Both the position numbers and the translations under genes were made by a program. Shown piece after piece: positions 33,470 to 43,113 of a stretch of 64,000 bases of DNA; position 1 is the first letter of the stretch, and each line of letters starts with the position of its first letter. This DNA is from Bin52 sp965243345 (lineage in GTDB: Bacteria; Pseudomonadota; Alphaproteobacteria; Thalassobaculales; Thalassobaculaceae): contig CBDEUR010000003.1 of assembly GCA_965243345.1 (NCBI GenBank), positions 1,364,001 through 1,428,000 of the forward strand, written 5' to 3'. Below the pieces are notes generated by a model. That model saw only the letters and a program-made list of their open reading frames with translations, was not told the DNA's origin and did no database searches.

Positions 33470-36400
33470 ATGGCCAGTAGTGACCAGCCCCGAGGCGGGA
33501 GTGCGGACGGTCGGGACAACGGTCTCGTCGCCTGGTTCGTCGCGAACCCGATGGCGGCAAAGTTCCTCTACATCGCGATCCTCGTGGGTGGCCTCGTTGC
33601 CGGGACGCAGCTCGTGGTCCAGCACCTCCCCGAATGGGATCCGCGGATCGTCCGCGTCACGATCACGCTGCCCGGAGCAGCGCCCCGCCAGGTGGAGAAG
33701 GACATCACCCGGCGGGTCGAGGAAGTCGTGGTCGGCCTTCCGGGTGTCGACCGGGTCGTCAGCCGGGCTGTCGAGGGCAGGGGAGAGATCGATGTCGAGA
33801 TGGCCTCCTTTGCCGATTCGGAGGCCGTCTTCAACGACGTGGCAACGGCGGTTGACGCACTGAGGGCGTTTCTGCCGGCCAACACCGAAACGCCCGAGGT
33901 CAAGTTCTGGCGCTGGTCACTGCATGCCCTGACCCTTGCCGTCTCCTCCCCCTCGGCGGACGAGAACACCCTGCGGAACGCCGCGGAGGAGGTGCGCGAC
34001 CGCCTGCTCGAGCTTCCCTCGGTGTCCCACATCGAGTTCACCGGCGCCCGGGAACGGGAAATCGCCATCGAACTCGACGAGGAACAGCTGCGCCGGTACG
34101 ACCTGTCCGCGCGCCAGGTGGCGAAACGCGTGCGCGAAACCTCGACGAACATCACCTTCGGCGAGTTCCGCACCGACTCGGGCACCGTCATCCTGCACAC
34201 CGATTCCAGACGCGAATTCGGCGCCGAGTACGCCGACATACCCCTGATTACCAGGCCGGACGGAACCGCCGTCACCCTCGGTGACGTGGCGGTGATCCGC
34301 GACGGGTTCGTCGAAGCCGGCAAGTTTGTCAGGGTCGACGGGGTTCCCGCGATCCTGGTGAGTGTCCGCGCCTCGAATGAGCAGTCGATGCTGGAGATCG
34401 TCGACGAGATCGGGGTTCTTCTTGAAGCCTACGTACCGCCGTCCGGCGTTTCCGTGACGGCCTGGGACGAGAATGCGACCGCGGTGACCGGGCGCCTCAC
34501 CAGGATCGTCGAGAACGGGGTGATCGGCATCGTCCTGGTCTTTCTTGCCCTGTTGCTGGTCCTGGACCTGCGTGCCGCGTTCTGGATCACCGCCGGCATC
34601 GTCCTGTCTTTCGTGGGTTCGTTCGTGCTGTTCGGGCTGGCAGACCTGACCATCAACGTGGTGTCGGTCATCGCCTTCTTCCTGATGATCGGCATCGTGG
34701 TGGATGATGCCGTTGTCGTTGGCGAGAGTATCGAGACGGCGCGCCAGAGGGGCCTGTCCGGCAGGTCGGCTGCCGTGGCAGGAGCCAGGGCGGTCATGGG
34801 CCCGATCGTGGTCGGAACGGTCACCACCCTGATCGCGCTGGCCCCGTTCTTCTTCGTCAAACAGGAAGAGTTCCAGATCCTCGCGATCTTTTCGTTCATC
34901 GCGCTGTTCGTCCTGACCGTCTCTCTGCTCGAGGCGTTCCTGCTGCTTCCGGGCCACCTGGCGCACGACCGTCCCTGGTCGCTGCGACCACTCAGCACCA
35001 TCCAGGGCTGGTGTTCGCAACGGCTGGACCGTTTCCGCGACTTCGTCGTGGTCACCGGCGTTTCCTGGTCGATCCGGCACGTCTGGCTGTCACTGTCACT
35101 GACCGCCGCGGTCATGCTGGCGGCGTTCGCGCTGTTGCGCGCGGACGTGGTCCGGCTGAACCTGGTCCTCACCTCGGCATCGATGCGGGCCGACTTCGTG
35201 CAGGCCGACTTCCGCCTGCCCGCGGGATCGCCGGTCGACGTGACCGCACGGGTCGCCGAACGGTTCGCGGCAGCCGGAGAGGCCATCAACGGCTCCGTGG
35301 CGGAAGGCAGCCTTGTCAGGGACGTGACCATCGTCGTGGGAGAACAGGCAGGAAAGGCCCGTGGCGACCATTCGGCCGGCGGGTACGGAGAGAACATCGC
35401 TTCGGTGCGACTGCGCCTCGTCCCCGACACGGAACGGACCGCCACTCCCGAAGACGTCGAGAGTGCGTGGATCGCCCTCGTCGGCGATGTTCCACAGGTC
35501 GAAACGGTCACCTATCAGCGCACCAGGTTCAAGACCGTGCCGAACGTCGCGTTCGCGCTGCAGCATCCCGATCGGGAAACCATGCACGCCGCGGCGCGCG
35601 AAGTCTCCGGGTTCCTGGAAGGCATCCCCGGGGTGAGCGGCGTGTCCGACGGGCTCGGGCTGGGCAAGCGCCAGTTCGAGGTCAGGCTCACTCCCGCGGG
35701 CCGGGTGGCGGGACTGACCCCGGCCAGGATCGGTCTGCAGCTCCGCGCCAACCTGCACGGCGTCGAGGTCCAGCGGATCCAGCGCGGACGCGAGGAACTG
35801 CGTGTCATGGTGCGCTACCCGGAAAACCAGCGCGACAGCCTGGGCGACCTGGCCCGGGAGAGGATTCGCATCGCTCCGGGACGGGAGATGGCCCTGCACG
35901 AAGCGGCGACACTCATCGAGCGGCGCGGCACGCCGCGGATCGTGCGCATCGACGGGACGCCGGCGGTCCAGATCCGCGCCCACGCGGACGGGCTCGACGC
36001 GCTGCCGCGCGCCGTCATCAGGGCGGTGGAAACGGAACTGCTGCCGGAGCTGCAGGAGCGCTGGCCCGGGGTCGAGTTGAGCAGCGACGGCGGCCAGAGG
36101 AAGATCCAGTCGCTGCTGCAGTTGATGGCAATGCTGTTTCCGCTGGCGATCCTGGCAATGTACGGCCTGATGGCAGTGCTGCTGAAGAGCTACTGGCGCC
36201 CCCTGGTCGCGGTCCTCGGCATCCCCATGTGCCTGGCCGGCGGCATCATCATGCACCTGGTGCTCAACTGGGATTTCGGGCTCATGTCGCTGTTCGGGAT
36301 CTTCGCCGTCTCCGGCGTGGTCATGAACGACGCGCTGGTGCTTCTCGACCGCTACTCGAAACTGCGGTCGGAGGATCCGGATCTCCCGGCCGTTGCGGCG

Positions 36401-36616
36401 ATTGCGGCGGCGACACGGTCGCGTTTCAGGGCGGTGTTCCTGACAACGCTGACCACCGTGCTCGGGCTGTCGCCGCTGCTGTTCGCACGCAGCGACGAAC
36501 TGGTCTTCATGGTTCCCTTCGTTGCCAGCATGTTCGGTGGCCTCGTGTTCTCGAGCATCTTCGTCCTGTTCGGGTTGCCGGCGACGATCATGATGGTCGA
36601 GGGACGCCGCGAGTAG
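33470..36616 (+). CDS. RND-family efflux pump, inner-membrane subunit, pump 1
   Basis: 1048-aa AcrB/HAE-type proton antiporter. Two repeats each have one N-terminal helix, a large periplasmic loop and five further helices. The proton-relay Asp pair is in IGIVVDDAVVVGESIE. In the second half the TM10 region reads VSGVVMNDALVLLDRYS, with Asn where AcrB has Lys940, as in many non-AcrB RND subfamilies. It follows its adaptor by 45 bp. Substrate unknown. Confidence 0.94.
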   Translation: MASSDQPRGGSADGRDNGLVAWFVANPMAAKFLYIAILVGGLVAGTQLVVQHLPEWDPRIVRVTITLPGAAPRQVEKDITRRVEEVVVGLPGVDRVVSRAVEGRGEIDVEMASFADSEAVFNDVATAVDALRAFLPANTETPEVKFWRWSLHALTLAVSSPSADENTLRNAAEEVRDRLLELPSVSHIEFTGAREREIAIELDEEQLRRYDLSARQVAKRVRETSTNITFGEFRTDSGTVILHTDSRREFGAEYADIPLITRPDGTAVTLGDVAVIRDGFVEAGKFVRVDGVPAILVSVRASNEQSMLEIVDEIGVLLEAYVPPSGVSVTAWDENATAVTGRLTRIVENGVIGIVLVFLALLLVLDLRAAFWITAGIVLSFVGSFVLFGLADLTINVVSVIAFFLMIGIVVDDAVVVGESIETARQRGLSGRSAAVAGARAVMGPIVVGTVTTLIALAPFFFVKQEEFQILAIFSFIALFVLTVSLLEAFLLLPGHLAHDRPWSLRPLSTIQGWCSQRLDRFRDFVVVTGVSWSIRHVWLSLSLTAAVMLAAFALLRADVVRLNLVLTSASMRADFVQADFRLPAGSPVDVTARVAERFAAAGEAINGSVAEGSLVRDVTIVVGEQAGKARGDHSAGGYGENIASVRLRLVPDTERTATPEDVESAWIALVGDVPQVETVTYQRTRFKTVPNVAFALQHPDRETMHAAAREVSGFLEGIPGVSGVSDGLGLGKRQFEVRLTPAGRVAGLTPARIGLQLRANLHGVEVQRIQRGREELRVMVRYPENQRDSLGDLARERIRIAPGREMALHEAATLIERRGTPRIVRIDGTPAVQIRAHADGLDALPRAVIRAVETELLPELQERWPGVELSSDGGQRKIQSLLQLMAMLFPLAILAMYGLMAVLLKSYWRPLVAVLGIPMCLAGGIIMHLVLNWDFGLMSLFGIFAVSGVVMNDALVLLDRYSKLRSEDPDLPAVAAIAAATRSRFRAVFLTTLTTVLGLSPLLFARSDELVFMVPFVASMFGGLVFSSIFVLFGLPATIMMVEGRRE

Positions 36617-37020
36617 CCCTGCCGCCAACAGTCGGAGGACCGGAGATGGCCGCGCGCAGCCGCAGGACTTCCGGCAGGTTGCAACCGGAACACGCATCCC
36701 GCCCGCGGCTTTCATCCGGCGCGCGGCACCGGTGCGACCGCGCCCGCGGGCAAGGACCCCGGTCGTCCCGCGGACCCGCGGCGCCGAACGCGCCGTGACG
36801 GGTACGGAGCCTGGCGCCTGATGACCGAGATGGGCCTGTGCCGGGAGTTCCGCACGGACCGGCGGGGTCCCCTGCACGAAAGGCGGCGGACCGTGCACGG
36901 TCCCTTCACGCGCCCTCTTGCCCCACCTGACCGGCAGGGGATCGACGCGGGAGTACCGGGCGAGCGGATCCGGACCCTCGCGCGGGCTTGCGCACACGGC
37001 ACCGGGGGCGACCGGTGACC
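36617..37020. other. Intergenic region between the two RND units
   Basis: 404 bp separating pump 1 from adaptor 2. No open frame here shows protein-family features. It contains a perfect 16-bp palindrome at 36888-36903, about 118 bp ahead of adaptor 2, and presumably the promoter of the second unit. Confidence 0.55.
36888..36903. promoter_or_regulatory. 16-bp perfect palindrome, candidate operator
   Basis: GGACCGTGCACGGTCC is a perfect inverted repeat in the otherwise gene-free leader of the second RND unit. Palindromes of this length upstream of efflux genes are often bound by TetR-type repressors; no regulator gene lies in the window to pair it with. Confidence 0.35.
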
Positions 37021-38319
37021 ATGCCTCCAGGCGGGCAGACAACCGGTCCCGGCGTGACCGGCCGGCGCGGGCGGGGCCGACGGTTCCTGCTGCGCGCCGC
37101 ACTCCCGGTGCTGGTGCTGGGCGGGGCGGTCTCCGCATTCGCGGCCCTGATGCAGAGCAGTGTGACGCTCCGGCCCGAGGCTCCGGGAGAACGGGTCTGG
37201 ACAGTCGAGACCGCAACCGTGACGCGGGAGACAACACGGGCCCGCATTCCCCTTTATGGCCAGGTCGTCGCAGGACGGTCCGTCGACCTGCGCCCTCTCG
37301 TGACTGGCCGGGTCACCGGGGTCGGCCCGAGGTTTGCCGAGGGCAACATGGTCGCGCGCGGCGAGCTGCTGCTCACGATCGACGCCTTCGAGTACGAGAC
37401 CGCGCGAACGCTGAGAAGCGCGGATCTCGCGGAAGCCCGCGCCGGCCTGCGCGAGGCCAGGGCCGACCTCGCCGCAGCCACGGAGCAGATCGCGCAGGAT
37501 CGCGTCCAGCTCGAGCTGCTGAGGAACGAGGCCGAGCGCAGGCGGCACCTCCATCTGCAGGGCGCCATCTCCCAGAAAACGCTCGACGACGCCGTGCTGG
37601 CATTCAGCCGCCAGCAGCAGGTGACCAGCCAGAGGCGCAGCACCGTCACGCGCTCGCAGGCGCGGGTCGAACGCCAGCAGGCGGCAGTCCTGCGCACCGA
37701 GACCGCGCTGGCCCGCGCGGAACGCGATCTCGCGGAAACCCGGGTCATCGCCCCGTTCGGCGGCTGGCTTGTCGATGTCGGTGTCGAGGTCGGCAAGCGG
37801 GTCAACACCGGCGAGCGCGTGGCCCGCCTCGTGGATGCCTCGAGGCTCGAGATACGGATAACAATCCCCAACAGGGTTTTCGGCGAGATCGACTCGCGCG
37901 ACGGCGCGATCGGCCGACGGCTCGAGGCGGTGTGGCGAACCGGTGACAGGGTCCGCCGTTTCCCGGCCCGGATCCTGAGGCTGGAGGGAGAGATCGACGC
38001 GACAAGCGGCGGTATCGCGGTCTTCGCCGGCCTCGAGGAGGCGGGCACACAGGACAGCCTGCGCGCCGGCGCGTTTGTCGAGGTCAGCCTCGAGGGCCCG
38101 GTGATCCGCAACGGCGTACGCCTGCCCGCGCAGGCCGTGTTCGACAACGAGCGGGTCTACAGGATCGGACCCGACAACCGGCTCGAGAGCGTCGCGGTGT
38201 CGGTTCGGGCACGCGAGGACGGAACGCTGGTGGTACAGGGTCCGCTCGAGGACGGGCAGCGCATCGTGCTCACCCGGTTTCCGGAGATTGCCAGGGGTGT
38301 CAGGGTGACGACTCCGTGA
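37021..38319 (+). CDS. RND efflux periplasmic adaptor (HlyD/MFP family), pump 2
   Basis: 432-aa membrane-fusion protein. Starts at ATG 37021 or GTG 37015. A basic N-terminus and single membrane anchor (RFLLRAALPVLVLGGAVSAF) precede the biotinyl-lipoyl half (RPLVTGRVTGVGPRFAEGN). Next comes a long coiled-coil hairpin (about 120-225, with LAEARAGLREARADLAAATE), the second lipoyl half (VIAPFGGWLVDVGVEVGKRV) and the barrel. The coiled coil is longer than in adaptor 1, suggesting a different docking partner. The stop overlaps the pump start (GTGA). Confidence 0.91.
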   Translation: MPPGGQTTGPGVTGRRGRGRRFLLRAALPVLVLGGAVSAFAALMQSSVTLRPEAPGERVWTVETATVTRETTRARIPLYGQVVAGRSVDLRPLVTGRVTGVGPRFAEGNMVARGELLLTIDAFEYETARTLRSADLAEARAGLREARADLAAATEQIAQDRVQLELLRNEAERRRHLHLQGAISQKTLDDAVLAFSRQQQVTSQRRSTVTRSQARVERQQAAVLRTETALARAERDLAETRVIAPFGGWLVDVGVEVGKRVNTGERVARLVDASRLEIRITIPNRVFGEIDSRDGAIGRRLEAVWRTGDRVRRFPARILRLEGEIDATSGGIAVFAGLEEAGTQDSLRAGAFVEVSLEGPVIRNGVRLPAQAVFDNERVYRIGPDNRLESVAVSVRAREDGTLVVQGPLEDGQRIVLTRFPEIARGVRVTTP

Positions 38320-41300
38320 TCGCGCTCTTTGCCCGCCATGCGACCGCGCCGAACCTGCTGTTGATCGGGATGCTGCTGTTCGGCCTGCTTGCGCTCACCC
38401 GGATGAACAAGCAGTTCTTCCCGGATTTCGGGATCGACGTGATCGTGGTTTCGGTCGCCTGGCCGGGTGCCGGGGCCGAGGATGTGGACAACGGCATCAT
38501 CCAGGTGATCGAACCCGAGGTCCGGTTCCTCGCCGGTGTCGCGGACGTCATCGCCGTCTCGCGCGAGGGACGTGCCAGCCTGCAGCTCGATTTCGAGGCC
38601 GGGACCGACATGCAGTCGGCCCTGTCCGACGTCGAGGCGGCCGTCTCGCGGATCACGAACCTGCCCCAGGCCAGCGAGACCCCCTGGATACGCCGGATCG
38701 TCCGGCGCGCCGACCTGCTGCGCATCTCGATATCGGGCGACGTGCAGGAGCGGACGCTCAAGACCTGGGCCAAGCGGATGCGGGACGGGCTGCTCCGCGC
38801 CGGTGTCGACGAGGTGGAGCTGATCGGGGCGCGTGACGAGTGGATCCTGGTGGAGGCCCACCAGCGGGACCTGCTGGCGCTCGACCTGCCGATCCAGGAT
38901 ATCGCACGTCGCATCGCCGAGGTCTCGCGCGATATCCCCGGCGGCATGATCGGACGCGATACGGTCTCGCGCGTGCGCTCGCTCGGACTGGGCCGGACCG
39001 CGGAGGAGGTTTCGGCGGTCGAGGTCCGGGCCTTTCCGGACGGCCGCAGGCTGACCGTGGGCGATGTCGCCACCGTCCGCGAGAGCTGGGACGAGCGCCA
39101 GCCCCGGGTCTGGGTCGACCGGCGCCCGGCCATCGAGCTGATCGTGAAGCGGGCACCGGCGGCGGACGCGCTGGAGACGGCCGCCGCGGCCCGGGAGTTC
39201 CTGGACGACTTCGTTCCGACCCTGCCTGCCGGTATCTCGGTCGAACGCTACGACGAGACGTCGGAACTCATCGACGAGCGCATCGATCTGCTGGTCAAGA
39301 ACGGTCTCGGGGGGCTCGTCATCGTCCTTCTCGTACTCTTCGTCTTTCTCGAGACGCGCATTGCGCTGTGGGTTGCCGCCGGCATTCCCGCCGCGCTGCT
39401 GTCGGCAATGGGCCTCGCCTGGATGCTCGGCCAGTCGATCAACATGCTCATGCTGTTCGGCACCATCCTGGCCATCGGCATGATTGTCGACGAGGCCATC
39501 GTGGTCGCGGAGTACGCCGACAGCCGCAGGCAGCAGGGCGACACACCGTTGCAGGCGGCGCTGAAAGGCGCGGAGCGCATGGCCGGCCCGATCTTCAGCA
39601 CGACACTTACCACCGTTGCCGCCTTCCTGCCGCTGGTGATGATCGGGGGCGTCATCGGTCAGATCGTGCGCGATATCCCGATCATCGTGGTCCTGGCGCT
39701 CCTGGCCAGCCTGGTGGAGTGTTTCCTGGTCCTCCCGGGTCACCTCTACCATTCCTTCGCGGCCCCCGAGCCGTCGTCCGGGAGGCGTCTCGCGCGCTGG
39801 CGGCGACGGTCCGTCCTGTTCCACCAGCAGTTCCAGCGGAGATTCGACAGGTTCCGGCACGGCCGGTTCAGGCGCATGGTCTCTCGCGCCCTCGACCACC
39901 GCTACCTGGTCCTGGCCACCGGGGTCGGCCTGCTGGTCATCTCCATCGGAATCGCGGCCAGCGGGCGCATCGGCTTCACCTTCTTCCCGTCTGTCGAGCC
40001 GGACAAGGTGTTCGCCGCGGTTACCATGATCCCGGGTACGGCGCGCGAGGAAACCCGCGAGAGGCTGTTCGAGATCGAACAGTCTGCCCGTTCGGCCGCA
40101 CGGGCCCTTGGTGCGCCCGGTATCATCAGGCACGCGACCGTCGTCGCCGGCGCCGGCCCGCGTGTTCCCGGCCTGGGCCCGACGGGCGACGCGGATACGG
40201 TCGGCACCGTCACCCTGTACCTGACGGCACCGGACCGCCGCGAGGTTCGGACCGTCGACTTCGCGCGCGCCTGGCGCGAACGCGCCAGCTCACCGGTCGG
40301 AGTCGACACCCTGTCGATCCGTACTCCGCAGGCTGGCCCGCCGGGACGCGAGATCGATGTCCGGCTGTCCGGCGACAGCCTGCGGGAACTCGATGCCGCC
40401 GCCGGGCGGGTGAAGGCCCTGCTGGCCTCCTACCCGGGTGTCAGCGCGATCGAGGACAACCTGACGCCGGGTCCCCGGGAGATGCGCCTGCGGGTATCGC
40501 CGGCCGGCCGGGCGCTGGGCTTCGACACCACCAGGGCCGGCATGCAGATGCGCGGCACGCTCGAGGGAGAAACCGCGTTGCGCTTTGCACGCGGCGACGA
40601 GGAGGTGGAGGTCCGGGTCCGGCTTTCCGATCCCCCGGACGGACTGGACAGCCTGTACCTGTTCGGGCCCGGAGGAACCGAGGTTCCGCTCACCACGCTT
40701 GCCGAGGTCACGACATCGGGAAGCCACGACGTGATCCGCCGCGAGCGGGGCCGACGCCAGGTAGCGGTCACGGCGGATGTCGACGAGACCGTCACCACGA
40801 GTTCCCGGGTGCTTGCGGCCCTCGTTCGCGACGGTCTCGCACGGACCGCGACGGATGCGGGGCTCGAATGGCGGTTCGCCGGCAGGGCCGAGGAGGAGGG
40901 GGAGACCTTCGCCGACATGGGTGTCGGCGCTGCCGTGGGGCTCGCCGGAATGTTCCTCGTGCTGGCATGGATCTTCGGAAGCTACAGCCGGCCGCTGGCA
41001 GTGATGGCCGTGATTCCGTTCGGCTTCATCGGCGTGTGCTTTGCGCACCTGCTGACCGGGTTCGACCTGACCATCCTGTCGATGATCGGCATGATCGGCC
41101 TGTCCGGCATCGTCATCAACGATTCGATCATACTCATGGTCGCGATCCGCGATCACGAGGGCGACGGCACCCCGTTCCGGGACGTGCTTGTCGACGCCTG
41201 CTGCTCCCGGTTGCGCGCGGTGCTGCTCACCTCGCTCACCACCATCGGCGGCCTGCTTCCGATCTGTTTCGAGACCAGCCTGCAGGCGCAGTTCCTGATA

Positions 41301-41456
41301 CCGGTCGCGCTGACCATTGTTGCGGGGCTTGCGACGGTCACGTTCCTTGTGCTGTGTCTGGTGCCGGCGATGCTGCTCATCGGCCGGGACGTTCGCCGGC
41401 TCGTGGCGCGCCGCAACGATGGGTATGAAACCCCGGCGGAGGCTGCGGCCCGATGA
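38316..41456 (+). CDS. RND-family efflux pump, inner-membrane subunit, pump 2
   Basis: 1046-aa RND transporter starting at GTG 38316 inside the adaptor stop. The architecture is the same as pump 1. The TM4 relay reads AIGMIVDEAIVVAEYAD: Asp-Glu replaces the usual Asp-Asp. The TM10 region is IGLSGIVINDSIILMVAIRD, again without the AcrB-type Lys. NLLLIGMLLFGLLALTRMNKQ is the first helix. The gene is coupled to the M81 peptidase by an ATGA overlap. Confidence 0.94.
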   Translation: MIALFARHATAPNLLLIGMLLFGLLALTRMNKQFFPDFGIDVIVVSVAWPGAGAEDVDNGIIQVIEPEVRFLAGVADVIAVSREGRASLQLDFEAGTDMQSALSDVEAAVSRITNLPQASETPWIRRIVRRADLLRISISGDVQERTLKTWAKRMRDGLLRAGVDEVELIGARDEWILVEAHQRDLLALDLPIQDIARRIAEVSRDIPGGMIGRDTVSRVRSLGLGRTAEEVSAVEVRAFPDGRRLTVGDVATVRESWDERQPRVWVDRRPAIELIVKRAPAADALETAAAAREFLDDFVPTLPAGISVERYDETSELIDERIDLLVKNGLGGLVIVLLVLFVFLETRIALWVAAGIPAALLSAMGLAWMLGQSINMLMLFGTILAIGMIVDEAIVVAEYADSRRQQGDTPLQAALKGAERMAGPIFSTTLTTVAAFLPLVMIGGVIGQIVRDIPIIVVLALLASLVECFLVLPGHLYHSFAAPEPSSGRRLARWRRRSVLFHQQFQRRFDRFRHGRFRRMVSRALDHRYLVLATGVGLLVISIGIAASGRIGFTFFPSVEPDKVFAAVTMIPGTAREETRERLFEIEQSARSAARALGAPGIIRHATVVAGAGPRVPGLGPTGDADTVGTVTLYLTAPDRREVRTVDFARAWRERASSPVGVDTLSIRTPQAGPPGREIDVRLSGDSLRELDAAAGRVKALLASYPGVSAIEDNLTPGPREMRLRVSPAGRALGFDTTRAGMQMRGTLEGETALRFARGDEEVEVRVRLSDPPDGLDSLYLFGPGGTEVPLTTLAEVTTSGSHDVIRRERGRRQVAVTADVDETVTTSSRVLAALVRDGLARTATDAGLEWRFAGRAEEEGETFADMGVGAAVGLAGMFLVLAWIFGSYSRPLAVMAVIPFGFIGVCFAHLLTGFDLTILSMIGMIGLSGIVINDSIILMVAIRDHEGDGTPFRDVLVDACCSRLRAVLLTSLTTIGGLLPICFETSLQAQFLIPVALTIVAGLATVTFLVLCLVPAMLLIGRDVRRLVARRNDGYETPAEAAAR

Positions 41457-42994
41457 AACGACCCCGTATTGCGCTGCTTGGCATCATGCTCGAGAGCAAT
41501 TCCTTCGCTCCCGTCGCGACGCGTGACGACTTTCACCGGCACTACTACCGGGAGGGCGAGGCACTCCTGGAAGACGCTCGGGCCCCGGTCTCGGCGATCC
41601 CGGCCGAAATGGCCGCCTTCGTACAGGCGATGGACGTGACCGGCCCGTGGGAACCGGTGCCGCTGCTGTTCGCCAACACCCCGCCGTGGGGACCGGCGGA
41701 CTGGACCTTCGTCGCCGGATGCCTGGACCGGATCGAGGCCATGCTGGCGGACGCGGGTCCGGTCGACGGCGTCTACATCGCCAATCACGGCGCCATGACC
41801 TCCACCGAAACCCTTGATCCGGACGGCGAGATCGTGGCGCGACTGCGCGACTGTGCCGGGTCCGGCGTCCCGCTCATCGTCACCCACGACCTGCATGCCA
41901 ACCTGTCGGAACGGCTGGTCGAGGCCTGCGACATGCTGATCGGCTACACCACCAATCCGCATGTCGACATGCGCGACAGGGGAGAGGAGGCCGCCTTCGC
42001 CATGCGCCGGATGCTCGCCGGAATGCGCCCGAAATCGGCCTTCATCCGCCTGCCGCTCACCCCGCCGAGCGTGACCCTGCTCACCGCCGCCGGGCCGTAT
42101 GCCGACATGATCGACCATGGCCAGCGCCTGATGCGCGAGTCCGGCGGCGAGATCATCAACGTCACCATCCTCGGCGGCTTCGTGTTTTCCGACACGCCCA
42201 AGAACGGCGTGGCGATCGTGGTGACCGCACGAAGCGACGAGGCCGCAGCCCGGGCACTCGCCCGCGGGATCGCGGAATACGGCTGGTCGATCCGCGAGCG
42301 GTTCCGCCGGGAGTTGATGTCGATCGATGCCGCGACGTCACTTGCACTGGAGACCGCGGCGGACCCGGTGCGGCCCGCAGTCATCTTCTCCGACGCCGGC
42401 GACAATCCCGGCGGGGGAGGCGAGGGGCGGACCACCTGGCTGCTCCGGGCCCTGGTGGACGCCGGTGCGCGCGGTGTCTTCTACGGTTCCTTCTTCGACC
42501 CCGGGCTCGCGGAAGAGGCGCACCGGGCCGGCGAGGGGTCGCGGATCGAGGCCGTGTTCAACCGCGACCGGGAGACGGAGTTCTCGAAGGAGCTGCGGCT
42601 GACGGCGGAAGTCCTGAAGATCACCGATGGCCGGTTCGTGGGCCGGCTCGGCATCTACCGGGGTCGACAGGTGGACCTCGGGCCGTCGGCCGCGCTGCGG
42701 ATCGGTGGGCCCGACGGCATCGTCGTCATCGTCATCGGCACCCGCCAGCAGACGGCGGATCCGATGTTCTTCGAGAGTTTCGGTCTCGACATCGCCGCCG
42801 CCCGGGTCGTCTGTGTGAAGTCGCGCGGCCATTTCCGCGCCGGGTTCCTGCCGTGGTTCCCGCCCCCGCAGGTGTTCGAGGTCGACACCGCGGGCCTGAC
42901 CGCGCCGGTGCTCGACCGTTTCCGCTGGCGGCACCTGCCGCGCCCGGTCTACCCGCTTGATGCCGCAACCGAGTGGTCGCCGCCCGACTGGTAG
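41453..42994 (+). CDS. M81-family metallopeptidase (MlrC-like)
   Basis: 513-aa protein of the MlrC/DUF1485 family, known for the microcystin-degradation peptidase MlrC. Putative zinc ligands Asp146 and His148 lie in THDLHANLS and His170 in TNPHVD. IANHGAMTS (109-117) and DAGDNPGGGGEG are further family motifs. It is coupled to RND pump 2 by ATGA and is followed about 120 bp later by a dipeptide-type ABC transporter. It probably hydrolyses small peptides taken up by that system. No signal peptide, so cytoplasmic. Confidence 0.9.
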   Translation: MKRPRIALLGIMLESNSFAPVATRDDFHRHYYREGEALLEDARAPVSAIPAEMAAFVQAMDVTGPWEPVPLLFANTPPWGPADWTFVAGCLDRIEAMLADAGPVDGVYIANHGAMTSTETLDPDGEIVARLRDCAGSGVPLIVTHDLHANLSERLVEACDMLIGYTTNPHVDMRDRGEEAAFAMRRMLAGMRPKSAFIRLPLTPPSVTLLTAAGPYADMIDHGQRLMRESGGEIINVTILGGFVFSDTPKNGVAIVVTARSDEAAARALARGIAEYGWSIRERFRRELMSIDAATSLALETAADPVRPAVIFSDAGDNPGGGGEGRTTWLLRALVDAGARGVFYGSFFDPGLAEEAHRAGEGSRIEAVFNRDRETEFSKELRLTAEVLKITDGRFVGRLGIYRGRQVDLGPSAALRIGGPDGIVVIVIGTRQQTADPMFFESFGLDIAAARVVCVKSRGHFRAGFLPWFPPPQVFEVDTAGLTAPVLDRFRWRHLPRPVYPLDAATEWSPPDW

Positions 42995-43113
42995 CCCGCC
43001 GGCCGCAGGCAGGGGCGACTGCCCGCGATTGCAGCACCTGCCGCAACACCGTATCGTGCCGGACGCGGTCGCCACGGACCGCCCGGAACTCATTGCAGCA
43101 GGAAGGTCTACCG

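Noticed and set aside
35096..37237. 713-codon minus-strand frame across the RND pump 1 end and the following gap
   Set aside because: It is antisense to the pump for most of its length, and the part in the gap has Arg/Pro-rich low-complexity sequence.
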